From assembly GCF_031143425.1 (NCBI RefSeq), contig NC_090443.1, positions 1,052,824,554 to 1,052,888,553 on the forward strand: a DNA stretch of 64,000 nt. The letters are read 5' to 3'. Every line of letters begins with the position of its first letter. The first letter of the stretch is position 1. Position numbers and translations under genes: made by a program. Below the pieces are notes generated by a model. The model was not told where the DNA came from. It searched no databases and was given only the letters and a program-made list of their open reading frames with translations. The DNA comes from Pleurodeles waltl. Taxonomy: Eukaryota > Chordata > Amphibia > Caudata > Salamandridae. Shown one piece after another: positions 34,832 to 46,663 of this stretch.

Positions 34832-35817
34832 ATGAGTTTATCATCACTAGTCATTCAAGCAGACTGCAGAGAAATACTGGCACAGGCCAGAGCCGTGGCA
34901 ACAAACAAAATTTATAAGCTCAAGTGGAAGTGCTTCTGTCTTTGGTGCAAGTCTTCAAACATTCACCCACTCGAAGCACCGCCAGAACAGATTCTTCTGT
35001 ACTTACTCCACCTGGCAAGATCTAAACTTTTGCATTCTTCCATAAAAGTACACCTACGTGCAGTTGCACGCTTTACACGCACTAATAATGCACTATCATT
35101 GAGCTCTTCTCGAATAATCAAACAGTTCCTCAACGGTCTCTTCAGGGCCTTTCCACCAGTTAAGAAACCCCCGCCAGTGTGATATCTGAACGTAGTTCTG
35201 GGGCAACTAATGAAACCGCCATTCAAACTGATACACCAATCGGAACTAAAGTATCTTACCTGGAAAACGGCAATACTTTTGGCTCTTACTTTTGCGAAGA
35301 GGGTGAGCAATATACAGGCTTTCACCATCAAGCATCCTTTCCTGCAGTTCACTGCAGACAGTGTTATCCTCAGGACAAACCCTAAATTCACTCTGAAAGT
35401 GCCATTGGATTCCGATTTGAATGAACCAGTTGTTCTCAGAACGTTTTTCCAAATCCACAGACACCAGCAGAAAAGTCCCTCCACTCACTAGTTGTAAAAA
35501 GGTGTCTCATATTCTATTTACACAGAACTCATCACATAAGGAGATCAGACCAGTTGTTCCTAGCATACGGCGGTATCAGGAAAGGTCTCTCAGTAACTGA
35601 GCAGACTACTGCAAGATGGATTGTGGCCATTATTCAGTATTGTCATGCACAGGTCGGTAAGAAGTTGCAAGGTTCAGTAACGGCCCATTCGACGAGAGCA
35701 ATGGCCACGTCTACAGCCCTCTTTGCTGGAGTTCCAATTCAGCACATCTGCAGGGCAGCGACTTGGTCCAGTAGGCACACATTTACAACACATTATTGCC
35801 TAGACGAGACCCATTAG
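34832..35817 (+). pseudogene. DIRS B tyrosine recombinase pseudogene
   Basis: Starts MSLSSLVIQADCREILAQA at 34832. The SAM-like N-terminal domain runs to KPPPV, where a TGA stands at 35180. The catalytic domain continues with LALTFAKRVSNIQAF (35278-35320, first arginine), is frame-shifted near 35490, and resumes in another frame with AHSTRAMATSTALFAGVP (35683-35736) and CRAATWSSRHTFTTHYCL (35752-35805), supplying the H-x-x-R and the tyrosine. The recombinase joins circular DNA intermediates in DIRS elements in place of an integrase. One stop and one frameshift separate this copy from an open frame. Confidence 0.85.
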
Positions 35818-35959
35818 ACGGATACGGCTGTGGGACAGGCAGTGTTGCGACACCTCTTTCATTAAGGTAAGCCTCTTTTCTTGTTCTCCCCCCATCTGCT
35901 AATTCTGTTACTCAAAAGCTATTGTATATTTATTTTTTACTATATTGCTTGATATTCTG

Positions 35960-36530
35960 ATTGAAGCATGTGAATCTATGAAAGATCCAACACTGGAGAA
36001 GAAAATTAGTTACTTACCTGTAACTGGAGTTCTCCAGTATTGGTATCTTTAATAGATTCACATGCAACCCACCCTCCTCCCCTTAGAGGCTCCCATCATT
36101 CATACTAGAGTTTAAGGGCACACTTGTGCTCGAAACGCTGAGGGAAACAGCCTCTGTTGGGAGTGTTCTAGAGAACTACAGTTAAAGGTATGTAACAAAT
36201 TTTCTTCTCCAGTATTGGAATCTTTCACAGATTCACGTGACCCACCCTCCTCTCCTTAGGGGCTCTCCTTCTTCGCAATTACAATCTATTCACACTAGTG
36301 CTTGAAAATCTGAGGGAAGATGCCTCTGCTGGGAGTGTTGTTTGATTGGCTGGAGAATGGTTCTTTGTAAATGATGTAGATAAGTCATTGTCTTTTACCA
36401 TTGTGAGATATGTTTACTACTCCCACAGCTTTAGAATATAGCTTGGGGCTCCTACCTTGACGACAGTGATGATTCAAGCATGTGAATTTATGAAAGATTA
36501 TAATACTGGAGAACAAGAATTACAAATAGG
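35960..36530. repeat. DIRS B internal complementary region and right terminal repeat
   Basis: Contains CATGTGAATCTATGAAAGAT in both orientations: 35968-35990, the inverse at 36045-36065, a degenerate inverse near 36215-36240, and 36479-36500 forward. The words CTCCAGTATTGG and GAGGGAA...GCCTCTGTTGGGAGTG match element D's termini. A second copy of the end is nested (36195-36530), so this end was duplicated. The layout is that of a DIRS internal complementary region plus terminal repeat. Confidence 0.75.
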
Positions 36531-37499
36531 TAGCACATTTGTTTGTGCATGATAAGAATTGAAACTTTTCATGCAGTCAGGCAAAACAACTCTGTAACAA
36601 ATTTCTATGTGCAACATAAACATTCAGTGACCTGCCTTCCCATGTCGTGTTGGACATGGGATGTGATTTCCTGTCAGTCTTTAAATATTATTTGTACTAG
36701 AAAGTGTAGAATAGGGACTTGGTGTTTGGAGGAGTTGAATATGCTCCCAACGTGGGTGTTGTGGATCAGGTACTTGCCCTGCTTGAGTTACAAATGGCAA
36801 CCAACAATGCATTCACAAAATCACCTGGCACCAGGCCTTTCTTCAGGAATGTCTCACTACAGTCAGAACACACATATAGGTAGGAATGTCAAGGAAAATG
36901 CACAAACGATCTGTGGTCAGAGTACTTCTTTTCCACCCACAGGCTGGAAATGAGAATGTAGATGGCAAACTGTTTTTTCACAACAGTACTGTCCCTGTCA
37001 AGAGCAGAAGGAGTACAGACATGGTGTCTGAAAAATAAAATTAAGATGTGACCTGGTTGTATTCCGTCAGGGGTCCCTGCATTAACTTTAAGGCTCACCT
37101 GACTTACCCCATGTGTGACCTACAGGGAGATAAAAATATTAATATGGTAAAAAATAGTGGACTAAATAGGCCTATGACATGCAAGTTAAGTTTACATACT
37201 TTAAGGCTGCTCTGCAGGCAGGCCAGTTGGTCTGATTAAAGTGGTAGCACCCTGGACTCTTCGCTGGCATTTGCACAACTGTGTATTATCCCGCCCACAG
37301 CACCTGTGATAGTCCTGAACACTAGTTGATGGTCTAAAGTCTAGGTTTTCAAAGATACAAAAAATGTGGACTGACACTAAATGATGATAAACATTGCCCA
37401 TGTAAACCCAGAAGAGGGGGACAGACCTGCAAAATATATTTGTTAACTTGGCACTCTAGACAGGGTCACACCTAGATTTTCCCATCTGTTTCTGACTTT
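36531..37499. other. Intergenic sequence, nothing recognised
   Basis: AT-rich, with no convincing ORF, repeat or RNA. Short frames at 36543-36953 and elsewhere look random. Confidence 0.4.
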
Positions 37500-37634
37500 G
37501 TTTTAATAGGCATTAGAGCTTTGCACACTTTACCACCCTCAAATAGTGCTAAATAAGTTGTGTTCTCTCTCTCCCTAAAATGTGCACTTTTTGTCTAAGC
37601 TTTTCTTGAGATTCTCATTCTCTTATGTGTCAGG

Positions 37635-37911
37635 GATGTCCCCTAAGAGGCCAACACGCACTAAACTGTGCAGTGCCTGTCTCAGGCAGATGTCTTTGAC
37701 AAACCCTCATTTGGTTTCCCTACGGTGCTTGGAGCATACCGTAGAGGACTGCTGTGCCATGAATCCGAAGGCGCTGGGGGAACGGTCCCTGATGCTCGCT
37801 GCCTCCAAATCAGATGACCACTGCAACGCTCTCGATCCCAGTTGTGTGGATTGTCCTGGTAACGATTGCAGTGCCTCCCCCGACAATCATCATCATGATC
37901 TAAGTCGTTAA
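37635..37911 (+). pseudogene. DIRS C gag, N-terminal zinc-binding region
   Basis: ATG at 37635 opens MSPKRPTRTKLCSACLRQM, followed by NPHLVSLRCLEHTVEDCCAMNPKALGERS. The C-x2-C, HL...C and H-x4-C spacing matches the gag N-termini of D (CDSCGKKRL...CIYCLHPDHKLRDC, 48561-48654) and E (CPTCHAKYP...CNLCLSPEHREDTC). The frame ends at 37911, and degraded sequence continues to the provirus insertion at 38053. Confidence 0.65.
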
Positions 37912-38053
37912 GTAAGTTCCATAAGATGAAGAAGTCTAAGAAGTCGAAGTAGTCTTTGACTTAGCCGCATTGGTCCAAGTCATTGGACCTGGCATTGGAG
38001 CGTCGGCACTCTGGGTCTTGCTTCACAGTGGAGCCTGTGTCAGGGTCCCTCTG

Positions 38054-39694
38054 TGTAGGAAGTTGGCTCTGTATATACTATTTCAAAGTAAGAAATAGTG
38101 TGCACAGAGTCCAAGGTTTCCCCTTACAGGTAAGATAGTGGCAAAAAGAGATAATTCTAATGCTCTATTTTGTGGTAGTGTGGTTGAGCAGTAGGCTTAT
38201 CAGAGGGTAATGTTAAGCATTAGTTGTACACACACAGGCAATAAATGAGGAACACACACTCAAATACAATTCCAGGCCAATAGGTTTTTATATAGAAAAA
38301 TATATTTTCTTAGTTTATTTTAAGAACCACAGGTTCAAGATTTACAAACAATACTTTAAATGAAAGGTATTTCATTCAGGTATTCTAGGAACTTTGAATA
38401 ATCACAATAGCATGTACAGTTTTGACAGAAATGGCAATAAGCTATCTTAAAAGTGGACACAGTGCAAAAATCAACAGTTCCTGGGGGAAGTAAGTAATTG
38501 TTAAGTTCACAGGTAAGTAAAACACTTACAGGGTTCAAAGTTGGGTCCAAGGTAGCCCACCGTTGGGGGTTCAAGGCAACCCCAAAGTTACCACACCAGC
38601 AGCTCAGGACCGGTCAGGTGTAGAGGTCAAAGTGGTGCCGAAAACACATAGGCGTCAATGGAAATAGGGGTGCCCCGGTTCCAGTCTGCCAGCAGGTAAG
38701 TACCCGCGACTTCGGAGGGCAGACCAGGGGGGTTTTGTAGGGCACCGGGGGGGAACACAAGCAGGCACAGAAAGTACACCCTCAGTGGCACAGGGGCAGC
38801 CGGGTGCAGAGTGCAAACAGCCGTCAGGTTTGCAATAGGAATCAATGGGGAGACCCAGGGGTCTCTTCAACGATGCAGGCAGGCACAGGACGGTTCTCGG
38901 GGTAGCCACCACCTGGGCTAGGCAGAGGGTCGCCTGGGGGTCGCTCCTGCACTGGAGTTCGGTTCCTCCAGGTCCTGGGGGCTGCAGGTGCAGTGTGGTT
39001 TCCAGGCGTCGGGTTCCTTGAAGCAGGCAGTCGCGGTCAGGAGGAGCCTCTGGATTTCCTCTGCAGGCGTCGCGGTGGGGGCTCAACTCTGGCTACTCAC
39101 GGGCTCGCAGTCGCCGGGGAGTCCTCCCTGTAGTGGCGGGAAACGTGCAGTCCTTTAAAAGTTGTTTCTTTGTTGCAAGTTGTAGTTTCTTTGGAACAGG
39201 GCCACTGTCCTCGGGAGTTCTTGGTCCTTTTAGATGCAGGGTAGTCCTCTGAGGCTTCAGAGGTCGCTGGACCCTGGGGAGCGCGTCGCTGTTGCAGTTT
39301 CTCTTGAAGTGGGGAGACAGGCCGGTAGGGCTGGGGCCAAAGCAGTTGGTGTCTCCGTCTTCTCTGCAGGGCTTCAGGTCAGCAGTCCTTCTTCGTCTTC
39401 AGGTTGCAGGAATCTCTCTTGCTTGGTTCTTGGGGCCCCTAAATACTCAATCTAGGGGTGTGTTTAGGTCTGGGAGGTTAGTAGCCAATGGCTACTAGCC
39501 CTGAGGGTGGCTACACCCTCTTTGTGCCTCCTCCCTGAGGGGAGGGGGTCACATCCCTAATCCTATTGGGGGAATCCTCCATCTGCAAGATGGAGGATTT
39601 CTAAAAGTCAGAGTCACCTCAGCTCAGGACACCTTAGGGGTTGTCCTGACTGGCCAGTGAGTCCTCCTTGTTTTTCTCATTATCTCCTCCGGCC
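38054..39694 (-). repeat. Left outer LTR (3' part), minus orientation
   Basis: Starts TGTAGGAAGTTGGCTCTG, contains CTTAGTTTATTTTAAG (a polyadenylation signal on the minus strand), and holds the AATCCTCCATCT/AGATGGAGGATT dyad near 39573-39600. It ends at CTCATTATCTCCTCCGGCC, where leader sequence of the coding interior begins without a primer-binding site. Its right ~190 bp duplicates, inverted, the right end of the plus-oriented LTR (about 45630-45819). Confidence 0.75.
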
Positions 39695-39870
39695 TTGAAA
39701 CTGATTTTTGAAATTTGAGCTATTTTTCTAAATTTTTAAAAGTCCTGCTAGGGCCTTGTGTTAGTCCCTGTTAGCATTTCTTTTAGAGTTTAAGAGTTTT
39801 GCAAAAGTTTGAATTAAGTTCTAGAGATAGTTTTAGATTCTTAAAAAGTATTCCAACTTTTAGAAACAAA

Positions 39871-41706
39871 ATGTCTACTACAGAAGAGAATGTGATGGAA
39901 CTTAACCTCAAACCTTACCTGCATCTTAGGATGTCAGAGTTAAGGTCTCTCTGTAAAATCAAAAAGATAAAGACTGGTTCAAACCCTACCAAAGTACAGC
40001 TCCAGGAGCTCTTGGCAGAGTTTGCTAAAAACAACCCCTCTGATGATGGCCTCACAGAGGGGGACACTAGTGAGTTGGAGGAATTCCCAACTCCAACCCT
40101 AGATAGAGAGACCAGGGTTCCTCCAACCCTGACTCCAGAAGTGATAGTCAGAGATGCTGCTTCTCTCACAGGAGAGTCCAGCAACTCTGGAAGCATTGAG
40201 GATAGCCTCAATGAAGATGACAGCCTGCTAGCCAGGTTGGCCAAAAGATTGGCTTTGGAAAGACAGATCCTAGCCATAGAAAGGGAAAGACAGGAGATGG
40301 GCTTAGGTCCCATCAATGGTGGCAGCAACATAAATAGGGTCAGAGATTCTCCTGACATGCTAAAAATCCCTAAAGGTATTGTCACTAAATATGAAGATGG
40401 TGATGACATCACCAAATGGTTCACAGCTTTTGAGAGGGCTTGTGCAACCAGAAAAGTAAACAAATCTCACTGGGGTGCTCTCCTTTGGGAAATGTTCACT
40501 GGAAAGTGTAGGGATAGACTCCTCACACTCTCTGGAAAAGATGCACAGTCATATGACATCATGAAGGCTACCCTGATTGAGGGCTTTGGATTCTCAACTG
40601 AGGAGTACAGGATTAGGTTCAGGGGGGCTCACAAATCCTCGAGCCAGACCTGGGTTGATTTTGTTGACTTCTTAGTCAAAACACTGGATGGTTGGATTCA
40701 TGGCAGTGGTGTAAATGATTATGATGGGCTGTACAATTTATTTGTGAAAGAACACCTGTTAAGTAATTGTTTCAATGATAAACTGTATCAGCATCTGGTA
40801 GACCTAGGACCAATTTCTCCCCAAGAATTGGGAAAGAAGGCGGACCATTGGGTCAAGACTAGGGTGACCAAGACTTCCACAGGGGGTGACCAAAAGAAAG
40901 GGGTCACAAAGACTCCCCAGGGGAAGAGTGTTGAGACATCCAAGGGTAAAAGTAAAGAGTCTTCTACAGGGCCCCAAAAACCTGCTCAGGAGGGAGGGTC
41001 CAAAGCCTCTTCACAACCAAATTTTGGGTACAAGGGTAAAAACTTTGATCCCAAAAAGGCCTGGTGTCGTAGCTGTAATCAGCAGGGACACCAAACTGGA
41101 GACAAGGCCTGTCCCAAGAAAGGTTCCACTTCAAACTCTAGTCCAGTTAGCACTGGAATAGCCAGTCTCCAGGTGGGATCTACAGTGTGCCCAGAACAGA
41201 TCAGGGTTCACACTGATGCTACATTTGTCTCTGAGGGTGGGGTGGACGTAGCCACACTGGCTGCCTGGCCCCCTAATATGCAAAAATACAGGCAGCAACT
41301 CTTGATTAATGGGACTAGTGTAGAAGCCCTGAGGGATACAGGTGCCAGTGTCACCATGGTGACAGAGAAACAGGTTTCCCCTGGTCAATACCTGGCTGGA
41401 CAAACCTATCCAGTCACCAACGCTGACAATCAGACTAAAGTACATCCCATGGCTATGGTAACTTTAGAGTGGGGAGGGGTCAATGGCCTGAAACAGGTGG
41501 TGGTCTCCTCAAATATCCCTGTAGACTGTTTGGTAGGAAATGACCTGGAGTCCTCAGCATGGGCTGAAGTAGAACTCAAAACCCATGCAGCCATGCCGGG
41601 TATCCCTGAACTGGTGTGTGTCAAGACAAGGGCACAGTGCAAGGCTCAGGGTGGAAAAGTGGTGTTGGAGCCTGGAATAATGGCCCAACCCTCCAAGAGA
41701 AAATGA
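39871..41706 (+). CDS. Gag-protease polyprotein of Gmr1-like element
   Basis: Open for 611 codons from ATG 39871 (context AACAAAATGTCT). An in-frame ATG at 39799 lies in the leader and is less likely. The N-terminal half has a coiled, charged region (LLARLAKRLALERQILAIERERQE), then a capsid-like region (WFTAFERACATRKV ... WGALLWEMFTGKCRDRLL). A zinc knuckle CRSCNQQGHQTGDKAC is at residues 399-414. The aspartic protease has the DTGA active site at residues 489-492, with VGNDLESSAW near the end. The stop TGA at 41704 sits where the pol frame would continue, so it may be a decay lesion fusing originally into integrase. This is the longest intact frame of the window. Confidence 0.85.
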   Translation: MSTTEENVMELNLKPYLHLRMSELRSLCKIKKIKTGSNPTKVQLQELLAEFAKNNPSDDGLTEGDTSELEEFPTPTLDRETRVPPTLTPEVIVRDAASLTGESSNSGSIEDSLNEDDSLLARLAKRLALERQILAIERERQEMGLGPINGGSNINRVRDSPDMLKIPKGIVTKYEDGDDITKWFTAFERACATRKVNKSHWGALLWEMFTGKCRDRLLTLSGKDAQSYDIMKATLIEGFGFSTEEYRIRFRGAHKSSSQTWVDFVDFLVKTLDGWIHGSGVNDYDGLYNLFVKEHLLSNCFNDKLYQHLVDLGPISPQELGKKADHWVKTRVTKTSTGGDQKKGVTKTPQGKSVETSKGKSKESSTGPQKPAQEGGSKASSQPNFGYKGKNFDPKKAWCRSCNQQGHQTGDKACPKKGSTSNSSPVSTGIASLQVGSTVCPEQIRVHTDATFVSEGGVDVATLAAWPPNMQKYRQQLLINGTSVEALRDTGASVTMVTEKQVSPGQYLAGQTYPVTNADNQTKVHPMAMVTLEWGGVNGLKQVVVSSNIPVDCLVGNDLESSAWAEVELKTHAAMPGIPELVCVKTRAQCKAQGGKVVLEPGIMAQPSKRK

Positions 41707-43080
41707 AAGAAGACTGGGGAACCAGCTTCAACACAACAAAAGAAAGGGAACCTCTCTTCCCAGGAAGAAGTTCTGCCCTCTGAGGGAACTGAGCCCATGG
41801 AGTTGGAGCCTTATCAGGTTGAGCTCCTAGGCCCAGGGGGACCCACAAGGGAACATTTGTTTATGGGGCAAGAAACATGTCCCTCTCTTGAAGGCCTTAG
41901 GCAGCAAGCTGCTGAAGAGACCAAAGGAAAAATCACTGGAACACATAGAGTCTGCTGGGAAGATGGACTCCTCTACACTGAGGCAAGATATCCCAAACCT
42001 GGTGCCACTAGGAGAGTGGTAGTGCCTCAGGAGTTTAGTTCATTCTGGTCTTAGCTCATGATATTCCACTTGCTGGGCATTTGGGACAAACCAAGACTTG
42101 GGAAAGGTTAGTTAACCATTTCTATTGGCCCAACATGTCCCAGAAAGTAAAGGAGTTTTGTGTCTCCTGTGCCACCTGTCAAGCCAGTAGTAAGACAGGT
42201 GGACACCCAAAGGCCCCCCTCATTCCACTTCCAGTGGTGGGGGTCCCCTTTGAAAGAGTGGGTGTGGACATAGTGGGTCCACTTGAACCTCCCACAGCCT
42301 CAGGGAACCAGTATATCCTAGTGGTAGTGGATCATGCCACTAGGTACCCTGAAGCAATTCCTCTTAGGTCCACTACTGCCCCTGCAGTAGCTAAAGCACT
42401 CATTGGTATCTTTACCAGAGTGGGATTTGCTAAGGAGGTGGTGTCTGATAGAGGTACCAACTTCATGTCAGCATACCTGAAGCATATGTGGAATGAGTGT
42501 GGGGTGACTTACAAATTCACCACACCATACCATCCACAAACCAATGGTCTTGTAGAAAGATTTAACAAGACATTGAAAGGCATGATCATGGGGCTCCCTG
42601 AAAAGCTCAAAAGGAGATGGGATGTCCTCTTGCCATGTCTGCTTTTCGCCTACAGAGAGGTGCTTCAGTAGGGAGTAGGGTTTTCCCCCTTTGAACTTCT
42701 GTTTGGCCATCCTGTCAGGGGACCACTAGCTCTTGTAAAAGAAGGCTGGGAGAGACCTCTTCATGAGCCTAAACAAGATATAGTGGACTATGTACTAGGC
42801 CTACGTTCCAGGATGGCAGAGTACATGGAAAAGGCAAGAAAAACCTTGAGGCCAGCCAACAACTCCAGAAGATGTGGTATGACCAAAAGGCTGCTATGGT
42901 TGAGTTTCAGCCAGGGCAGAAAGTCTGGGTTCTGGAGCCTGTGGCTCCCAGGGCACTTCAGGACAGATGGAGTGGCCCTTACCCAGTGCTAGAAAGAAAG
43001 AGTCAGGTTACCTACCTGGTAGACCTAGGCGCTAGCAGGACCCCCAAAAGGGTGATCCATGTGAACCGCCTCAAACTCTT
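41707..43080 (+). pseudogene. Integrase of Gmr1-like element (upstream of RT)
   Basis: Follows protease directly. 41797-42053 holds the linker (FMGQETCPSLEGLRQQ ... YPKPGATRRVVVPQEF). 42081-42671 holds the integrase core: zinc-binding C-x2-C in CVSCATC, and the D,D-35-E triad at D in VDIVGP (residue 63 of this frame), D in VSDRGTNF (123) and E in NGLVERFNKTLKG (159), spacing 35 residues, all intact. A stop at 42669 and frame changes follow. 42872-43080 then carries the GPY/F-type module (WSGPYPVLERKSQVTYLVDL) and HVNRLKLFHDR. Integrase before RT is the Gmr1-like arrangement. Pseudogene by at least two frameshifts and one stop. Confidence 0.85.
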
Positions 43081-44620
43081 TCATGACAGGGCAGATGTGA
43101 ATCTGTTGATGGTGACAGAAGAGGACCAGGAAGCTGAGAGTGAACCTCTCCCTGATCTCCTCTCCACAGACCCTAAAGATGGCTCAGTAGATGGAGTTAT
43201 CTATTCAGACACCATCTCTGGCCAACAACAATCTGACTGTAGGAAAGTCTTACAACAGTTTGCTGAGCTCTTTTCCCTAACCCCTGGTCAGACACACCTG
43301 TGTACCCATGATGTGGACACAGGAGACAGCATGCCTGTCAAAAACAACATTTTCAGACAGTCTGACCAAGTTAAGGAAAGCATCAAAGTGGAAGTCCACA
43401 AGATGTTGGAATTGGGAGTCATTGAGCACTCCGACAGCCCCTGGGCTAGCCCAGTGGTCTTAGTCCCCAAACCTCACACCAAGGATGGTAAGAGAGAGAT
43501 GAGGTTTTGTGTGGATTACAGAGGACTACATTTTGTCACCAATACAGATGTCCATCCCATTCCAAGGGCAGATGAATTAATTGACAAACTAGGTGCTGCC
43601 AGATACTTAAGTACCTTTGACTTGACAGCAGGGTACTGGCAAATCAAAATGGCACCAGGAGCAAAAGAAAATACATCATTCTCCACACCTGATGGGCATT
43701 ATCAGTTTACTGTTATGCCCTTTGGCTTAAAGAATGCCCCTGACACCTTCCAAAGGTTGGTGAATCAAGTCCTTGCTGGCTTGGAGTCCTTTAGTGCAGC
43801 TTGTCTTGACGGTATTGCTGTCTTTAGCTCCAGTTGGCAGGATCACCTGGTCCACCTGAAGAAGGTTTTGCAGGTCCTGCAAGCAGCAGGCCTCTCTATC
43901 AAGGCATCCAAATGTCAGATAAGGCAGGGAACTGTTGTTTACTTGGGACACCTGGTAGGTGGAGGCCAAGTTCAGCCACTCCAACCCAAGATCCAGACTA
44001 TTCTGGACTGGGCAGCTCCAAAAACCCAGACCCAAGTCAGGGCATTCCTTGGCTTCACTGGCTACTATAGGAGGTTTGTGAAGGGATATGGATCAATAGT
44101 GACACCCCTCACAGAACGTACCTCCAAGAAAATGCCCAAGAAGGTAAATTGGACTGTAGAATGCCAACAGGCCTTTGACACCCTGAAACAAGCTATGTGC
44201 ACAGCACCAGTTCTAAAAGCTCCAGATTACTCCAAGCAGTTCGTTGAGCAGACTGATGCCTCTGAACATGGGATAGGGGCAGTTTTGTCCCAAACAAATG
44301 AGGATGGCCTTGACCAGCCTGTTGCTTTCATTAGCAGGAGGTTACTCCCCAGGGAGCAGCGTTGGCGTGCCATTGAGAGGGAGGCCTTTGCTGTGGTTTG
44401 ATCCCTGAAGAAGCTGAGACCATACCTCTTTGGTACTCACTTTGTAGTTCAAACTGACCACAGACCTCTCAGATGGCTAATGCAAATGAAAGGTGAAAAT
44501 CCAAAACTGTTGAGGTGGTCCATCGCCCTACAGGGAATGGACTTTATAGTGGATCACAGACTTGGGACTGCCCATGCCAATGCAGATGGCCTTTCCAGGT
44601 TCTTCCACTTAGAAAATTAA
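43081..44620 (+). pseudogene. Reverse transcriptase-RNase H of Gmr1-like element
   Basis: In the same open frame as the GPY/F module. The order is MLELGVIEHSDSPWASPVVL, MRFCVDYRGLHFVTNTDVHPIP, YLSTFDLTAGYWQI with the first catalytic aspartate, and MPFGLKNAPDTFQRL. Then AACLDGIAVF at 43796-43825, where the family has YLDD or YMDD, so the second metal-binding aspartate is glycine (43811). FLGFTGYYRRFV and the RNase H start QTDASEHGIGAVLSQ follow. A TGA at 44399 replaces a tryptophan in FAVVWSLKKL context; RNase H then continues with QTDHRPLRWL and HRLGTAHANADGLSRF to the end at 44620. Inactive as it stands. Confidence 0.9.
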
Positions 44621-44658
44621 GACTCTCTTGGGAAAGGTTAGTCTCATCCTCTTTCGTT

Positions 44659-44670
44659 TGGGGGGGGGGT
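44659..44670 (+). promoter_or_regulatory. Polypurine tract before LTR
   Basis: A run of ten or eleven G residues precedes TTG and the LTR start TGTAAGG at 44673. This is the position expected for the plus-strand primer of an LTR retrotransposon. Confidence 0.7.
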
Positions 44671-44672
44671 TG

Positions 44673-45819
44673 TGTAAGGAAATGCCTCCTTGGCATGGTT
44701 ACCCCATGACTTTTTGCCTTTGCTGATGCCAAGTTATGATTTGAAAGTGTGCTGAGGCCTGCTAACCAGGCCCCAGCACCAGTGTTCTTTCCCTAAAACT
44801 GTACCTTTGTCCCCACAATTGGCACACCCTGGCATCCAGGTAAGTCCCTTGTAACTGGTACCCCTGGTACCAAGGGCCCTGATGCCAGGGAAGGTCTCTA
44901 AGGGCTGCAGCATGTCTTATGCCACCCTGGGGTCCCCTCACTCAGCACAGACACACTGCTTGCCAGCTTGTGTGTGGTGGTGGGGAGAAAATGACTAAGT
45001 CGACATGGCACTCCCCTCAGGGTGCCATGCCAACCTCACACTGTCCATGGCATAGATAAGTCACCCCTCTAGCAGGCCTTACAGCCCTAAGGCAGGGTGC
45101 ACTATACCATATGTGAGGGCATAGGTGCATGAGCACTATGCCCCTGCAGTGTCTTAGCAAAACCTTAGACATTGTAAGTGCAGAGTAGCCATAAGAGTAT
45201 ATGGTCTGGGAGTCTGTCATACACGAACTCCACAGCACCATAATGGCTACACTGAAAACTGGGAAGTTTGGTATCAAACTTCTAAGCACAATAAATGCAC
45301 ACTGATGCCAGTGTACATTTTATTGTGAAATACACCCAGAGTGTATCTTAGAGATGCCCCCTGAAAACATACCCGACTTCCAGTGTGGGCTGACTAGTTT
45401 TACCAGCCTGCCACACACCAGACATGTTGCTGGCCACATGGGGAGAGTGCTTTGTCACTCTGTGGCCAGTAACAAAGCCTGTACTGGGTGTAGGTGCTTC
45501 TCACCTCCCCCTGCAGGAACTGTAACACCTGGCGGTGAGCCTCAAAGGCTCACCCCCTTTGTTACAGCACCACAGGGCATGCCAGCTAGTGGAGATGCCC
45601 GCCCCCTCCGGCCACGGCCCCACTTTTTGGCGGCAAGGCATGAGGAGATAATGAGAAAAACAAGGAGGAGTCACTGGCCAGTCAGGACAGCCCCTAAGGT
45701 GTCCTGAGCTGAGGTGACTCTGACTTTCAGAAATCCTCCATCTTGCAGATGGAGGATTCCTTCAATAGGATTAGGAATGTGCCCCCTCCCCTCAGGGAGG
45801 AGGAGGCACAAAGAGGGTG
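44673..45819 (+). repeat. Partial LTR, plus orientation (5' part)
   Basis: Starts TGTAAGGAAATGCCTCCTTG directly after the polypurine tract. It includes GCACAATAAATGCACACTG (AATAAA near 45289) and a TACATTTTATTGTG dyad partner. A perfect dyad AATCCTCCATCT/AGATGGAGGATT is at about 45731-45757. It breaks off at GAGGGTG, where a minus-oriented LTR begins. It forms a kilobase-scale inverted repeat with 45820-47792. Confidence 0.8.
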
Positions 45820-46663
45820 TGTAGGAAGTTGGCTCTGTATGTACTATTTCAAAGTGAGAAATAGCATGCACAGAGTCCAAGGGTTCCCCTTAGAGGTAAG
45901 ATAGTGGCAAAAAGAGATAATTCTAATGCTCTATTGCAAACATCTCCTCTAGCTGGGATGCCCTGTGGCGCTGTAACAAAGGGGGTGAGCCTTTGAGGCT
46001 CACCGCCAGGTGTTACAGTTCCTGCAGGGGGAGGTGAGAAGCACCTCCACCCAGTACAGGCGTTGTTCCTGGCCACAGAGTAACAAAAGCACTCTCCCCA
46101 TGTGGCCAGCAACATGTCTGATGTGTGGCAGGGTGGTGGCAGGCTGGCAAAAACTAGTCAGCCCACAGTGGAAGTCGGGTATGTTTTCAGGGGGCATCTC
46201 TAAGATGCCCTCTGGGTGTATTTCACAATAAAATGTACACTGGCATCAGTGTGCATTTATTGTGCTGAGAAGTTTGATACCAAACTTCCCAGTTTTCAGT
46301 GTAGCCATTATGGTGCTGTGGAGTTCGTGTATGACAGACTCCCAGACCATATACTCTTATGGCTACCCTGCACTTACAATGTCTAACGTTTTGCTTAGAC
46401 ACTGTAGGGGCATAGTGCTCATGCACCTATGCCCTCACCTGTGGTATAGTGCACCCTGCCTTAGGGCTGTAAGGCCTGCTAGAGGGGTGACTTATCTATG
46501 CCATAGGCAGTGTGAGGTTGGCATGGCACCCTGACGGGAGTAAAAACAACAAGTGATGGACGGAATGCTGAACATTGTCAACCATTCACCCCCAGTAAAG
46601 TGATCTGGGCCTAAATCCATCGTTTTTTTGCTGCCCATGCCATTCCAGTTTGGACCCAGCCAT

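Larger units (their letters stand above)
32561..36530 (+). mobile_element. DIRS-like retrotransposon B, 5'-truncated
   Basis: Retains the gag C-terminus, the RT/RNase H/DAM-like ORF, the tyrosine recombinase and the right terminal structures, in normal DIRS order. The left terminal repeat, gag N-terminus and flank are missing; it begins abruptly in gag after element A. Sequence is close to element D (same family) but more damaged. Confidence 0.8.

Noticed and set aside
39915..40463. 182-codon minus-strand ORF
   Set aside because: Shadow of the intact Gag frame on the plus strand.
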